Assembly (NCBI GenBank): GCA_030761205.1
Contig: JAULJL010000040.1
Span: 15,012,603-15,076,602 of the forward strand
Source of the DNA: Fremontodendron californicum
Taxonomy: Eukaryota > Streptophyta > Magnoliopsida > Malvales > Malvaceae
Length of the DNA stretch: 64,000 bases
Reading direction: 5' to 3'
Positions within the stretch are counted from its first letter, which is position 1, and every line of letters begins with the position of its first letter. The notes beneath the pieces were generated by a model. It was not told where the DNA came from, searched no databases, and saw only the letters and a program-made list of their open reading frames with translations. Positions 12,108 to 23,308 of the stretch are shown here, piece after piece. Made by a program: the position numbers and the translations under genes.

Positions 12108-13422
12108 TTGTGAAAATAAATAAGAAGTATTAATTACAATAACAATATTAGTATTAATAGATATTTACCTAATTCTTGAGTTCTACCAAGAACTCAAGAA
12201 CTTGAAGATGAAAAAAATCTATAGACAATATTAGTACAAGAAGTTGTCAATTATGATAAATCAAGAAGTAAATCTTTAAAAGATTGTGAAACAAACATCA
12301 ATAAATCAATTTTAAGAATTCAAATTAACATTGAAATAAGTAATTTTAAACTTATTAATTTCCTACAATATTATAGTACTATTATTTAAGAGAAGATGGG
12401 GCTAATGAAATCTTACGTTTGTGGGCTTAGCTTGCAAAAATAAGTAATTTTTTACATCTATCAAATATAGTCATAGATGAATTTTAAGGTTTAATTTAGT
12501 TTGTTTATACAGCTATCCTTAAGATCAGATGGCATCCAATAGATTTGGAGTTCGAATCTTAATATCTGCTACCTCTTTCTTTATTCTCCAGACTGCGACT
12601 TCTTTTGTATAAAAAAAAATATAGCCGTGAATGGAAATGGGACAAAGACATAATGCAGTATACTTTCTTCATCAAAGCCATTTATTTATAAAGTCATTGT
12701 CTTGTCTTCGAATTGAACCATGCATGATAAATCAACAGTGGGAAATAGTTTTTTGTTAATATAATTGATGACTTCGTTGAATCAAAATGAAAGTAGAAAT
12801 ATGCTTTAATAATAGTAGAAGAAATTAATCTTAATTGCACATTTCAGTTGGAAGATATTTGTTTGGCTTTTTGCCAAGGTTGCAGATCAATGTTTAAAAA
12901 ACTTGACCGAGGTCAAACCGGGGAGACTTTCAGTCACCGGTTCAACCCGTCCGAAAAGAAATTAATCTTAAGAAAAGCATGATATGTACCGGACCGGACA
13001 GGCCACCAATTATCGATTCAACCGATCCGACCGGCCAGTTCGATCCATTTTTTTAATACTGTTGCATACATCTTCATAGAATGAAAAATGCTTTATAACA
13101 AAAAAAGCAGCAGCTGCTGCAAAATTGACATTTCACAAATAACAATGGCAGCTGGCCTTGCCAATGCCAGGCCAAGGCACAAGATGGCAACTCACTTAAG
13201 TTTTTACAGATCGTTAATTCTTTCATCCTTTTGATCTATCAGAGGTCATATTTCCAATTTAATACAATCAGAAGCCTCATGATCTAGGCTTACAGGGTAT
13301 AGATATATTTACATAAGGATTACAACTCAATCTCACAAACTTATTAAATACTATAACCAATACAATTTCTTCATGAAACCAAGTCACCAGACCATTATAA
13401 GACCTGCAAAACATTGTGCAAT
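10986..13422. other. AT-rich intergenic spacer
   Basis: No credible gene. It contains a (TA)n microsatellite at 12075-12106 and a short inverted-repeat element at about 12890-13062, with CCGGTTCAACC and CCGGTCCGACC-like motifs and weak CARTRTTWAAAAA ends. Positions 13100-13420 probably include the 3' UTR of the glyoxalase-like gene. Confidence 0.5.
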
Positions 13423-14435
13423 TCAAAATGAAATGTTCATCATATCCATGCTCAAGCTCTCCATCATGGCATTTTCCATGAACCCACATTTAGCTGGTGC
13501 AGCAGCCTTGTTGAAACTGCTTAGCCTTGGCTTGAATGAGCAGGAAGAGATGAGAGGAAGGATTGGAATGTTCTCACAGTTGCAGAGCTCAATCATGTAC
13601 CCATCTGGGTCATGGAAGAAAACCTGATCAACTCTTTTCCCTTCATCTTCAACCACAGCTGTCACATACTTCATCCCCATGTCTTGCAGCCTCCTCTTTA
13701 CAAGGCCAACATCTTTACACTGTGATCATCACAAAACCATTTCAACAAAAAACTTGTTATAAACATCTTCATATCAGTGATATCACTTCCAAGCTATGTT
13801 ACTCAAACTCGGGCTGGTGTGAGTGTTGGATACGGGTATGTGTCCGACACGAGTATGTTCAATTTTTTCTAAGTTTTTCCATGTTTTTCCATGTCCGAAT
13901 ATGTGTCAGACACAGATGTCAGACACGAGTACCTCAACAAAATGAAGAGTCGGAGCAACATAGCTTTCTAGTTCCTACTAGCTAGCTGCTACTCTGAATT
14001 ATTAAAGCTGCAGACTGAGTTTCAGAAATATTCAATTTGAATTCATATATTATACCTGGAAAGATATGTGATTATCCTTGGGATTAATTGGCCGTGGTTC
14101 AACAATTGTGTCAAAATCATCAACTGATGGATTCTCAATTAAGTGTATCCCAATGCCATAATTATACAACCTGCATGAGATCAGGCAGATTAGCCATTTA
14201 ATATCTTGTTTCATTATTATAAGCTGAATATATATCTTGAAGAAGCTAGGCTAGAGCAGTAAGCTTACCAAGCTCCATTGAAGTTGAAAGAAGAAGGGCG
14301 TTTGATGAGAACAAAGCCCAAGACTTGTTCATATAACCGTGCAGAATCCCAAACTGATCTACACAACAATGAGACATGATTCAATGAGAGAAGTGGCAAT
14401 GACTCATAGTTGTTTACTTCCTCGATCTCCATCAT
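13423..14435 (-). CDS. glyoxalase-I-like (VOC superfamily) protein
   Basis: Three exons, 14435-14269, 14170-14056 and 13719-13423, join in phase with GT-AG borders to give 192 residues. The product is a single vicinal-oxygen-chelate domain: LNHVSLLCRSV starts the first beta-alpha unit (residues about 17-27), IGIHLIENP and KDNHISFQ follow, and VFFHDPDGYMIELCN ends the fold, supplying the family's His/Glu metal-ligand positions. It resembles the plant GLYI4/GLYI7-type proteins (At1g15380, At1g80160), which are often labelled lactoylglutathione lyase although classical glyoxalase I activity is doubtful for this branch. The start is the first ATG of a tandem ATGATG; the open frame upstream has no ATG. 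Intron 2 contains a small inverted-repeat element. Confidence 0.9.
13791..13967 (-). repeat. small MITE-like element, copy 1 (inside the glyoxalase-like gene intron)
   Basis: The ends AAGCTATGTTACTC and GAGCAACATAGCTT are inverted repeats. Inside are short GTCCGACACGAGTATGTTC and GTCAGACACGAGTA motifs. It is the reverse complement of the 59866-60064 copy with an internal deletion. Confidence 0.75.
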
Positions 14436-14638
14436 GTTTTCACTCTTACAAATTTTGCTTCTTCCTTTCTCTTCTTTCTCACTTCTTTGCACTTTTGCAA
14501 TGACTAGGTTACTGCCTAGTGGTGCCTTTTATAAAGCAATATTTGGGAAACATCTCGTTTTCTAAATTCAAATTCAAGTAATTATAAGGAACTTTCCTAG
14601 CAAATTCTCTTACTCCCAATCAGACGCATAGACATTAG
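14436..14638. promoter_or_regulatory. 5' leader and promoter side of the glyoxalase-like gene
   Basis: Purine-rich leader on the minus strand directly upstream of the ATG, then AT-rich sequence. A TATAAAAGGC box on the minus strand near 14523-14532 lies about 90 bases upstream of the start codon and is a plausible core promoter. Confidence 0.5.
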
Positions 14639-14813
14639 TTATGCTCTTCGGACCTTTCATTTTTCCTAAAGTATTCGTATTTGATATATGTGTCTGACAC
14701 ATATTTGGATATGGATATGGGGGCCGGTATGATCCTCCAAATATATTTAAAAAAAATTTTAAATTGAGTATACTCATGTCGAACACATATACACTCGAAT
14801 TTGAGTAACATAG
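14639..14813 (+). repeat. small MITE-like element, copy 2
   Basis: Diverged copy in the same orientation as 59866-60064. It starts TTATGCTCTTCGGAC, shares GTGTCTGACACATATT and TATGATCCTCCAAA, and ends TTTGAGTAACATAG. Confidence 0.7.
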
Positions 14814-15040
14814 TACATTAGAGAAATTGAAGATAAAGGAAAAGTGCTTACCTTACTTATTATTGGACATCATTTTTTTTTTTTTTTTGAATATATCTAC
14901 GTCGAACACATATATATATCTACACTCACCTTCGAATCTGAGTAACATAGGTCATTAGAGAAATTGTGTGTTACCCTTTATTTTGAAGATAAAGGAAAAG
15001 TGCTTACATTACCTATTATTGGACATCACTTTTAATTTTT
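14814..15040. repeat. tandem duplication including a partial third MITE copy
   Basis: The block after copy 2 (ATTAGAGAAATTG, GATAAAGGAAAAGTGCTTAC, TATTATTGGACATCA) is repeated after a partial third copy of the element's right half (14883-14950). This indicates a local segmental duplication of about 130 bp. Confidence 0.7.
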
Positions 15041-16578
15041 TTTTTCTTTGGCTCCACAGTAAGGTTAACTAGTTAAAAATACCAAAATAAACATATTTCT
15101 ATACCAGAAAATTTTCCTCTTTAATAGAAGTATGTCAAACAACTTAAAATTCTTACCAAAATTTTCACCAAGCTTTTCATCAGTTATTCTAGTTTATTCA
15201 AGTATAAATTTCTCATTATAATCTGAATTATACAAACAAAACAAAAAAGTAGTATTTATAATTAGATTAAAGGCTCCCAAGATAGTATACTTGGTTTCCA
15301 TTTAGAAAAAAGAAGGGCCAATATGTCTGTTTTCTTGGGTTCTATGGCTTTGATTTAGATAGACAAGAGGCCATTAGACATTTATCAGAGGATCCTTTAC
15401 CGCTGCTAACATAAGTGGCTAAGATCAGAGACAAAATCCATTAATTATGGTTCATTTGTTCAGCTTGTTGCCTAAGCCCTTGAGTTATAGGTTAATGTTG
15501 AAGATGCAGCTGGCTAAGATCAGAGACAAAATCTATTCAATTATGGTTCATTTGTTCCCAAAAATGGTGATTTTGAAAGCTATAAGTCTATAACCAAACA
15601 AACATCAAGGAAGAGCAGAGCCCTTTTAGCCCTTCGAGGTATCCTAAAGACAGAAAGTAGAAAGTTCCAAAAAGTGAGAAACTTCTTTGATGTTTCCGTT
15701 TACAACATCACATCATCAAATTTCCTTCTCCGATGTTTCACTCCAAGATAAAAAAAAAAACACACAGAAAAGGTTGACACTTGACAAACCCTTCCATATA
15801 TGAATCATTCGAAGCAATTTTTTTTTTCTACGTAATTGCCAATGCATCGTTATCGCATCACATGGTTGCTAATACAAAATTTCCCGTACATTTCTGGCAA
15901 TCCTTATTCTTTCTTGGTTTCGATTTTGGCCGGTGTGTTTTTTTCTGAAGGTCGATCGGTGTTGACAATAACAAGTTGACATGTCTGATCACAGTAAGAA
16001 TCACCACCTCAGGTTTAACATTTTCTTCATTTCCAGCAAACATATTTTGATTATTTAAACCAGAAATACTAACATGATATTGGGTTTTCTTTCTTTTTTT
16101 GATTTTGGTACAAATCTTGGATTTTCTTTGCAAACTAAACAACTTGAAAGGAAAGCTTATCCGTATCCAAGTTGTCAATATATACAGCCACAAACGGGGT
16201 GAGTGAGACGATGAGGACGGCTATCGTAGAAGCCGTAAACTCTTGAGATTCCTGAAATCCATTCCATTCACAATAACATCAGCATCGATAGTTCCGTCTG
16301 GAACATGAATCAAGATTCAGGAAAGTGAAAAATATCAAGGGAATAAAGCCCAAAAGTGGTAGTTTATCCATAAGCAGATATTTGAAATGGTTGGGTTCTA
16401 GACAAGACATGGACCAAGTTCAAGTGACAAGTCCAAAGCAGGGAAAACAATTCAGTAGGACTTACACACAGGCGTTAATCTGTCAAGCCCATGATGCAAT
16501 TATAATTTATTATTTTTTTATAATTAAGGGTACTTATTAAGAAAGTTCGTTTAAATATGATATTTTATTATTTTTCAT
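15041..16578. other. intergenic, no gene recognised
   Basis: AT-rich sequence. At 15420-15560 the motif GGCTAAGATCAGAGACAAAAT and its neighbour ATTATGGTTCATTTGTTC occur twice about 110 bp apart. A 111-codon open frame on the minus strand at 15858-16193 has no recognisable domain and was not accepted as a gene. Confidence 0.45.
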
Positions 16579-17039
16579 GCATGACAGATATGTTGCAAAC
16601 AGCGTGAAGGCTCTACGTGGTGAAAGCCTGAAAGGCATATGCTGAATCAGCGGATGCGCAGGAGACTCTCCAAAGTAGAAAGAGAGAACCGGCCTCTTCC
16701 ACAAATGGGGCATCGGGTTGAACACGAAACATAGGAGGTTGCAGTTGGCTCACTGTTTTGTGGATTGACAGTAAAAATCACATGGACCACATTGCTGAGA
16801 GTGCTGCCATTGTTGTTGTGGAAACTCGCACCCAACTTGCGAGGTATTATCCGTTTTGACTCGAAAGTCTCACGATTTTGTCTCACAAAAGGCACCTCAC
16901 AAGTATGGGTTCAAGTCTCTACATATATATCATAGCGGATCCTCAACATTTCTCAATGTGAGATTGGGGGCATTACAAAATCTCCCGTTAAAGCTTGACG
17001 TCCTCGTCAAGCCCAACACAGAACAGACAGAATTAGAAT

Positions 17040-17240
17040 CACACCGGGCGTTGGGAATCTAGAGGTGGCTCCCATCGTCTAGCATTTAGCTCCCTTAGGA
17101 TTCTAGAGATGACTCCCACCATGTAGCACTTAGCTCCCATAGGATTCTAGAGGTGGCTCACATGGTGTAACACTTAGCTCCCTCAGGATTCTAGAGGTGG
17201 CTCTCACGGTGTAGCATTTAGCTTCCATATTTCGGCCGGT
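17040..17240. repeat. 44-bp tandem repeat inside the TRIM
   Basis: Four diverged units, each with TTCTAGAGGTGGCTC, a GTGTAGCAYTTAGCTCCC core and an AGGA end, repeat every 44 bp or so and fill most of the internal region. Confidence 0.8.
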
Positions 17241-17244
17241 GATT

Positions 17245-17256
17245 GCTCTGATACCA
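17245..17256 (-). other. primer-binding site of the TRIM
   Basis: The minus strand reads TGGTATCAGAGC two bases inside the right LTR, complementary to the 3' end of initiator Met-tRNA. Confidence 0.85.
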
Positions 17257-17520
17257 TTTGTGGAGACCTGCACCCATCCTGCGAGGTATTGTCCATTTCG
17301 ACCCGAAAGTCTCACAGTTTTGTCCCACAAAAGGCGCCTCACAAGTATGAGTTCAAGTCTCTACATATATACCATAACGGATATTCAGAATTTTCTAATG
17401 TAAGATTGGGGGCGTTACAGTTGCAAAGCTGATTGGCTTTGTAGACCCAGAGAAAACTTTTGAGGAAAATGTTTGGGCTCACCTTTACACCAGGACAACA
17501 CACACGAGACAACATAATTT

Positions 17521-19921
17521 GAAACACAGTGTAATATATATATATATATATATATGATAGTTTATCATGCAAAAACTGCTCCTATTTAATTGATTACCCC
17601 CACAGTTTAGTTTCATATATATTCACATGTATATCTTTTATGGTTTACAGACTTTGATTTTGGATTTCCTGATTCTGATTTTAGTATAATGCAAGAGTTT
17701 GTAAATCATCTCAGGCTAGAAATGACATTATACAAAGTGAAAAGTAGTAACCAAACATTCTTCAGTCTGCAATTACTATGATTTTCCAAGATTAGGCAGG
17801 CATAAGCACAAAGTTCATCAATGGTTCTGATGAGTAAGTTGTAAACTTTGAAGATCCGGGGCCTTTGTGTTGGTACAAAATACAAAAGAGTACTGAAACA
17901 GTATAATAGGCTATTAGCTCTGTTTATGGGCTGGAATCTTCAGTATATTGGGTTAGATTTCAATCAGCTTTTAGTACAGTTGTTGGTAACAGCCTTCAAT
18001 GGCGCTGTAGCTTTACTCCAGGGCAATTTTCTTTCATTCGCTAGATAATCATAATACCATAGGAAGAAAAACAAGTCATTTATTTTGGCAGATAATGGAA
18101 AAAAACCCACAGCATTTTTACTGGTGCACCTGTCACCTCTGATTGCATAAGGAAAATGAATATGGCCATAATCTATCTTACTAATAGTAAGCATTTTTTT
18201 TTCTTTTTCTTTTGTTACAAATATTCCTCCCTCGGATCCATTCCAGGTTATAAGGATTCATAAGTTTTTCAACATGTCATCATAGCAAAAGCACATCATA
18301 ATTAATTTATCTTTGCCTTGACATGTAAAGTTTCTAAATCTAATCTAGGCTTTAAACCAGCTCCCTCCTAAACATAATAAATTAATTCAAACAATGTTCT
18401 CCTGTTGCCCACATTTCACATTTTTTCCCCCAATTAATGGGCTCCTTTTGCATCATTTTAGGGTGGAGACTACCAAAGGTTGTGGCCACAGTATTGATTG
18501 GCCTTTTGTCTAGTGGGCTTACAGCTTGCTTTTTCTCAATTACACATAATCTGGACACTTTGTGCACTTACCTTCATAATCCAATTGAAAAGAATGTGTG
18601 ATATTAATCTTCTTCCTTAAATAAATATGCCATTTTTTTTATCCAAGGTATTCTCAGGATTTGTTCAGAACTAATTTTTTGAGATACTGTTGGACGTCAA
18701 GACGGGAACCTCTCCCAATAAAGATTTTTACGTTCACAAAGACTCAAACTCGAGACTACTTAATTAAACAACTAAAGCCCTTTTCATTCAGGCTAACTTT
18801 CGTTGATAAATATGCCATTTTAACATCTTGAGCTTTGAATCAAACAGTGAAAAGAGAAAGGCTTAAGTTTGAAAAGTGATATCAGAATCAGAAAATTTGG
18901 AGAAAAGATAACAGGAAAATGGCAAAAGAGATCATTGGACTAAAGGGTTAAAGACTTTAAAGGCATCTTGTAAAAACCTGACAGCACAGCCCTGATAATC
19001 AAAACATTATGAGGTTAAAGACATAAAGAATAAAGCAAAAAGTCAATCCCTAATCCAGTTAAAATGCCAGCCCCTACCCAGCCAGAAAAAGAGAACTAGA
19101 AATGTTAAAAGAATTTTTTAGTTAAAAAAACCCACCAGTCCACCAGCAGCAGTGAAAGACCAGGCACATGAAAATGAACATTAACCTTCCTATTTGATTC
19201 AACCTCCAGGTTTTCCTAAATGGGTTAATAAATCTTGAAAGCCAAAAAAGAAGACTAAAATATTACTAAAAACTAGTAAAAGAGAAACCCAAACAAAACA
19301 GTAAATTTGAAAATCGTACTATCAATAATTATTAAATAATATAATAAAAAAAATTATTAAAAAAATTTGTAAAAACAAAATTATCTTTAATGAAAAAATA
19401 TTTTTGTCTCATTTTTCTTTTATTTTTTATAATTAAAAAATAAAATTTTTTAATTTTAAAAAATAAATATTTATATTTTTTAATTAAAATTTTTAAAAAA
19501 ATAAAAAATTTAAAAATTTAAAAAATAAATATTTAATTTTTTAATTAAAAAAGTAAATTAAAAAAAAAAGGAAGAAAAGAGAAGAAAAGTTTTTTTTTTT
19601 ATCAAAAGGTAATTTCGTTTTTATAATTTTTTCTTTAACAATTTTTAATTTTTTTATTTTTTTTAAATAAATTTTTTTATTAGATTATTTAATAATTATT
19701 GTATTATGAATAGTATGTTTTTCAAATCAAAATGAAAGATTACAACAGGGCAAAGATCAAACCACACAGGGCTCAATGATTCTGCCTATATTATGAGGTA
19801 AAAAAGTGCTTATTCAAAGTGTTTTGGGAAGAGGCAACCAAACCTTTACACCCTTTAGTCCTCAAAGACTCAATTTTTCTTTTTGTTTTTCCAAAGAACC
19901 AAACTTTGCCATTGTTAACCA
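17521..19921. other. intergenic, upstream region of the LRR receptor kinase
   Basis: It contains a (TA)n tract at 17532-17554 and no gene. Positions 19290-19730 form an AT-rich inverted repeat: CGTACTATCAATAATTATT on the left is mirrored by AATAATTATTGTATTATGAA on the right, and the interior resembles the MULE-type MITE at 55156-55700. The last 190 bases are the presumed 5' UTR and core promoter. Confidence 0.5.
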
Positions 19922-22900
19922 ATGACTAAAGGTGTCATCTTTTTCCTTTTTTTGCTTCTTTGCTCACCATTATTGCCACTAGCAGAGAAGAACCAAGCTG
20001 AGATCCAAGCATTAACATCTTTCAAGCTTAATATCAATGACCCATTGGGAGCTTTAAATGGATGGGATCCATCAACACCTGCAGCTCCATGCGATTGGCG
20101 TGGAGTTGCATGTTCCAACAACCGAGTCACCGAGCTATGTCTACCTCAACTCCAACTCAGTGGACGACTCAGTGACCGTCTCTCTGATCTCAAGTATCTA
20201 AACAAACTCAACCTCCTTTCCAACTCCTTCAATGGCACCATACCTTCCACTCTTTCCCAATGCAAGCTTCTACGTACTGTTTTCTTGCAGTACAATTCAC
20301 TCTCCGGGACACTACCGTCCGAGATAAGTAATCTCACTGATTTAACCATTTTAAATTTAGCTGAAAACCATTTATCCGGAGAAATCTCAGGAGATCTCCC
20401 ACGAAATATCAAGTATCTTGATCTTTCTTCAAACTCATTTTCTGGTTCGATTCCTAGAAGCATTGCTAATTTGTCTCAGCTTCAACTCATTAATCTCTCA
20501 TATAACCAGTTTTCTGGTGAGATTCCTGCTAGTTTTGGTGAGCTTCAACAGCTTCAGTATCTCTGGCTTGATTATAATCTTTTGGAAGGGACTTTACCTT
20601 CAGTTTTAGCCAGCTGCTCTTCACTTGTTCATTTTAGTGCTGAGGCCAATGCGCTTGGTGGGGTTATCCCAGCAGCTATTGGAGCTCTTCCTAAGCTTCA
20701 AGTTGTTTCACTTTCTCATAACAATCTCTCAGGAACCGTGCCGGTTTCTTTGTTCTGTAATGTTACTGTTTATCCGCCTTCCATTCGGAATGTTCAGTTG
20801 GGGTTTAATTTGTTTACGAATGTTGTTGGTCCTGAATCAGGGCAATGTTATAGTGTTTTACAGGTTTTGGATCTTTCTGGGAATCAGATTGGTGGGGTTT
20901 TTCCTATATGGTTAACGCGTGTAACAATGTTGGATGTTTCAGGGAATTTGTTGTCAGGTGAGGTTCCAGTTCAGATTGGGAATTTGTCTAGATTGGAGGA
21001 ACTGAAAATGGCTAATAATTCTTTAACTGGGGTGGTTCCTGTTGAGATTAAGCAATGTGGTTCATTGCATGTTCTTGATCTTGAAGGAAATCATTTTTCT
21101 GGTGAAATTCCTGGTTTTTTAGGTGGTATAACTGGTTTGAAAGTGCTCTCTCTTGGGGGAAATCTGTTTTCAGGTTCAGTTCCGGGGAGTCTTTGGAATC
21201 TTACTGAGCTTGAAACATTGAATTTGGGACATAATAACTTGAGTGGAAGGTTGCCGGATGAGATAATGGGGTTGACCAATTTGAGTACGTTGGACTTAAG
21301 TGGAAACAGGTTTTCCGGTGAGATTCCTGTAAGTATTGGGAACTTAAGTCGAGTTGTTGTTTTGAATCTAAGTGGTAATGGGTTTTCAGGGAAGATTCCG
21401 GCAAGTTTGGGCAATTTGTTCAAGCTAACTACTCTTGATTTAAGCAAGCAGAAAAACCTCTCTGGTGAGTTGCCCTTTGAGCTCTCAGGTTTACCTAATC
21501 TGCAAGTAATTGCTTTGCAAGAAAATATGTTATCTGGGGATGTTCCTGAAGGGTTTAGTAGTTTGATGAGTTTGCATTATGTGAATCTTAGTTCCAATTC
21601 ATTTTCTGGTCATATACCAGAAACTTTTGGCTTTCTTCATTCATTACTTGTTCTTTCGTTGTCTAATAATCACATAACTGGTATGATCCCACCAGAGCTT
21701 GGAAACTGCACTGAGCTCGAAATTCTCGAGCTTGGATCAAATTCTTTGACAGGTCACATTCCTGCTGATCTATCTAGCCTTTCATGGTTGAATGTGCTAG
21801 ATTTGGGTGTTAACAACTTAACAGGAGAAATCCCAGAGGAAATCTCCAAATGCTCGTCGCTTACCACTTTGTTACTAAATGCTAATCATCTTTCTGGAAG
21901 CATACCGGATTCTCTGTCCAAGTTATCAAATCTCACAATGCTGGATCTTTCTTCAAATAACTTGAGTGGAGAGATTGTTTCTAATCTCGGTCTTATTTCC
22001 GGATTGGGCTACTTCAATGTCTCAAGGAATGACTTAGCAGGGGAGATTCCAGTTACTCTGGGTTCTAGATTTAACAATCCATCAGCATTTGAGGAAAATC
22101 AAGACTTATGTGGAAAGCCATTGCATCGAAAGTGTGAGGATGTAGCCGAAAAGAACAGGAGGAAACGGCTGATTCTTTTGATTGTTGTGGTAGTGTGTGC
22201 TGCTTGTCTCTTGTCATTATGTTGTTGCTGCTTCTATGTCTTCAGCCTATTGAGATGGCGCAAGAAGCTCAAAGAAGCCGCCGGGGAGAAGAAACGGAGC
22301 CCTGCAAGGGCTAGTTCTGGAGCAAGTGGAGGCCGTAGTAGCAGCACAGACAATGGAGGGCCAAAGCTTGTTATGTTCAATAACAAGATCACACTAGCAG
22401 AAACAATTGAAGCAACTAGGCAATTTGCTGAAGAAAATGTGCTTAGCAGAAGCCGATATGGGTTAGTTTTCAAGGCTTGTTACAACGATGGAATGGTGCT
22501 CTCTATTCGCCGTCTACCAGATGGATCGCTCGACGAAAACATGTTTAGGAAAGAAGCTGAATTTTTAGGCAGAGTGAAGCACAAAAACTTAACAGTTCTC
22601 GATGGCTACTATGCAGGGCCACCTGATTTAAGGCTCCTGGTATATGATTACATGCCCAATGGCAACCTTGCAACACTCTTACAAGAAGCATCCCATCAAG
22701 ATGGTCATGTCCTCAATTGGCCAATGCGCCACCTGATTGCTCTAGGCATTGCCCGTGGTTTAGCCTTTCTACATACATCCAACATGGTTCATGGAGATGT
22801 CAAGCCCCAAAACGTTCTATTCGATGCCGATTTCGAAGCACATTTGTCGGATTTCGGCTTGGATCGTCTCGAAATTGCAACTCCGACAGAAGCTTCGACT

Positions 22901-23308
22901 TCAACTTCAGTTGGCACATTGGGTTATGTATCCCCAGAAGCAGTTCTAACAGGGGAAACCACCAAAGAATCAGATGTCTACAGCTTCGGCATTGTCTTGC
23001 TTGAACTACTCACAGGAAAGAGACCAGTTATGTTCACACAGGATGAAGACATTGTGAAATGGGTCAAGAAGCAGCTTCAAAGAGGCCAAATCAATGAACT
23101 TCTAGAACCAGGACTACTTGAGCTTGATTCTGAATCATCAGAATGGGAAGAATTTCTCCTAGGAATCAAAGTCGGGTTACTTTGCACAGCTCCAGATCCT
23201 CTTGATCGACCAACCATGTCCGATATTATGTTCATGCTTGAAGGTTGTCGTGTGGGCCCTGATATTCCTTCATCAGCCGATCCCACTTCTCAACCTTCAC
23301 CGGCATAA
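19922..23308 (+). CDS. LRR receptor-like kinase, At4g36180 type
   Basis: An intronless 1128-residue frame, close to At4g36180 in length and layout. It has a signal peptide (1 to about 21), an LRR N-cap (about 27-65, DWRGVAC), more than 20 extracellular leucine-rich repeats with several NLSG/NLT glycosylation sites (about 70-700), a transmembrane helix (about 750-772) followed by a Cys-rich and basic stretch, a Ser/Gly-rich juxtamembrane segment, and a kinase-like domain (about 836-1105). The domain is atypical: the glycine loop reads SRSRYG, the VAIK lysine position is Arg863, and the catalytic loop reads HGDVKPQN (957-964), while DFG (977-979) is kept. As I recall, Arabidopsis At4g36180 has the same changes, so this is a family trait and probably means weak or no catalysis. 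Expected at the plasma membrane; ligand unknown. Confidence 0.95.
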   Translation: MTKGVIFFLFLLLCSPLLPLAEKNQAEIQALTSFKLNINDPLGALNGWDPSTPAAPCDWRGVACSNNRVTELCLPQLQLSGRLSDRLSDLKYLNKLNLLSNSFNGTIPSTLSQCKLLRTVFLQYNSLSGTLPSEISNLTDLTILNLAENHLSGEISGDLPRNIKYLDLSSNSFSGSIPRSIANLSQLQLINLSYNQFSGEIPASFGELQQLQYLWLDYNLLEGTLPSVLASCSSLVHFSAEANALGGVIPAAIGALPKLQVVSLSHNNLSGTVPVSLFCNVTVYPPSIRNVQLGFNLFTNVVGPESGQCYSVLQVLDLSGNQIGGVFPIWLTRVTMLDVSGNLLSGEVPVQIGNLSRLEELKMANNSLTGVVPVEIKQCGSLHVLDLEGNHFSGEIPGFLGGITGLKVLSLGGNLFSGSVPGSLWNLTELETLNLGHNNLSGRLPDEIMGLTNLSTLDLSGNRFSGEIPVSIGNLSRVVVLNLSGNGFSGKIPASLGNLFKLTTLDLSKQKNLSGELPFELSGLPNLQVIALQENMLSGDVPEGFSSLMSLHYVNLSSNSFSGHIPETFGFLHSLLVLSLSNNHITGMIPPELGNCTELEILELGSNSLTGHIPADLSSLSWLNVLDLGVNNLTGEIPEEISKCSSLTTLLLNANHLSGSIPDSLSKLSNLTMLDLSSNNLSGEIVSNLGLISGLGYFNVSRNDLAGEIPVTLGSRFNNPSAFEENQDLCGKPLHRKCEDVAEKNRRKRLILLIVVVVCAACLLSLCCCCFYVFSLLRWRKKLKEAAGEKKRSPARASSGASGGRSSSTDNGGPKLVMFNNKITLAETIEATRQFAEENVLSRSRYGLVFKACYNDGMVLSIRRLPDGSLDENMFRKEAEFLGRVKHKNLTVLDGYYAGPPDLRLLVYDYMPNGNLATLLQEASHQDGHVLNWPMRHLIALGIARGLAFLHTSNMVHGDVKPQNVLFDADFEAHLSDFGLDRLEIATPTEASTSTSVGTLGYVSPEAVLTGETTKESDVYSFGIVLLELLTGKRPVMFTQDEDIVKWVKKQLQRGQINELLEPGLLELDSESSEWEEFLLGIKVGLLCTAPDPLDRPTMSDIMFMLEGCRVGPDIPSSADPTSQPSPA

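Larger units (their letters stand above)
16817..17419 (-). mobile_element. TRIM (terminal-repeat retrotransposon in miniature)
   Basis: Two 161-bp LTRs (16817-16977 and 17259-17419) flank only 281 bp with no coding capacity. On the minus strand each LTR begins TGTAAYGCCCCCAATCT and ends TCCACA. A Met-tRNA primer site at 17245-17256 adjoins the 5' LTR, and AACGGGAGATTT at 16978-16989 serves as the polypurine tract. The flanks GTTGT and GTTGC are a likely 5-bp target duplication with one change. The LTRs differ at roughly two dozen positions by eye, so this is an old insertion. Confidence 0.85.
16579..17520 (+). pseudogene. unidentified coding relic interrupted by a TRIM element
   Basis: Sequence on both sides of the TRIM reads as protein on the plus strand, with frameshifts. 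From 16579, after an AG acceptor-like site, it encodes YVANSVKALRGESLK and, after a shift, AYAESADAQETLQSRK. Just left of the TRIM another frame reads DSKNHMDHIAESAAIV. To the right, from 17420, VAKLIGFVDPEKTFEENVW continues to HLYTR. Removing the TRIM and one target copy makes the two flanks contiguous. I do not recognise the family; it could be a decayed exon or a retrocopy. Confidence 0.35.

Noticed and set aside
14436..14492. Upstream extension of the glyoxalase-like gene
   Set aside because: The frame is open to 14492 but starts with GTG; the first ATG is at 14435, which also fits the family N-terminus.
15858..16193. 111-codon minus-strand open frame as a possible gene
   Set aside because: No recognisable domain, no exon partners and a composition like the surrounding AT-rich DNA.
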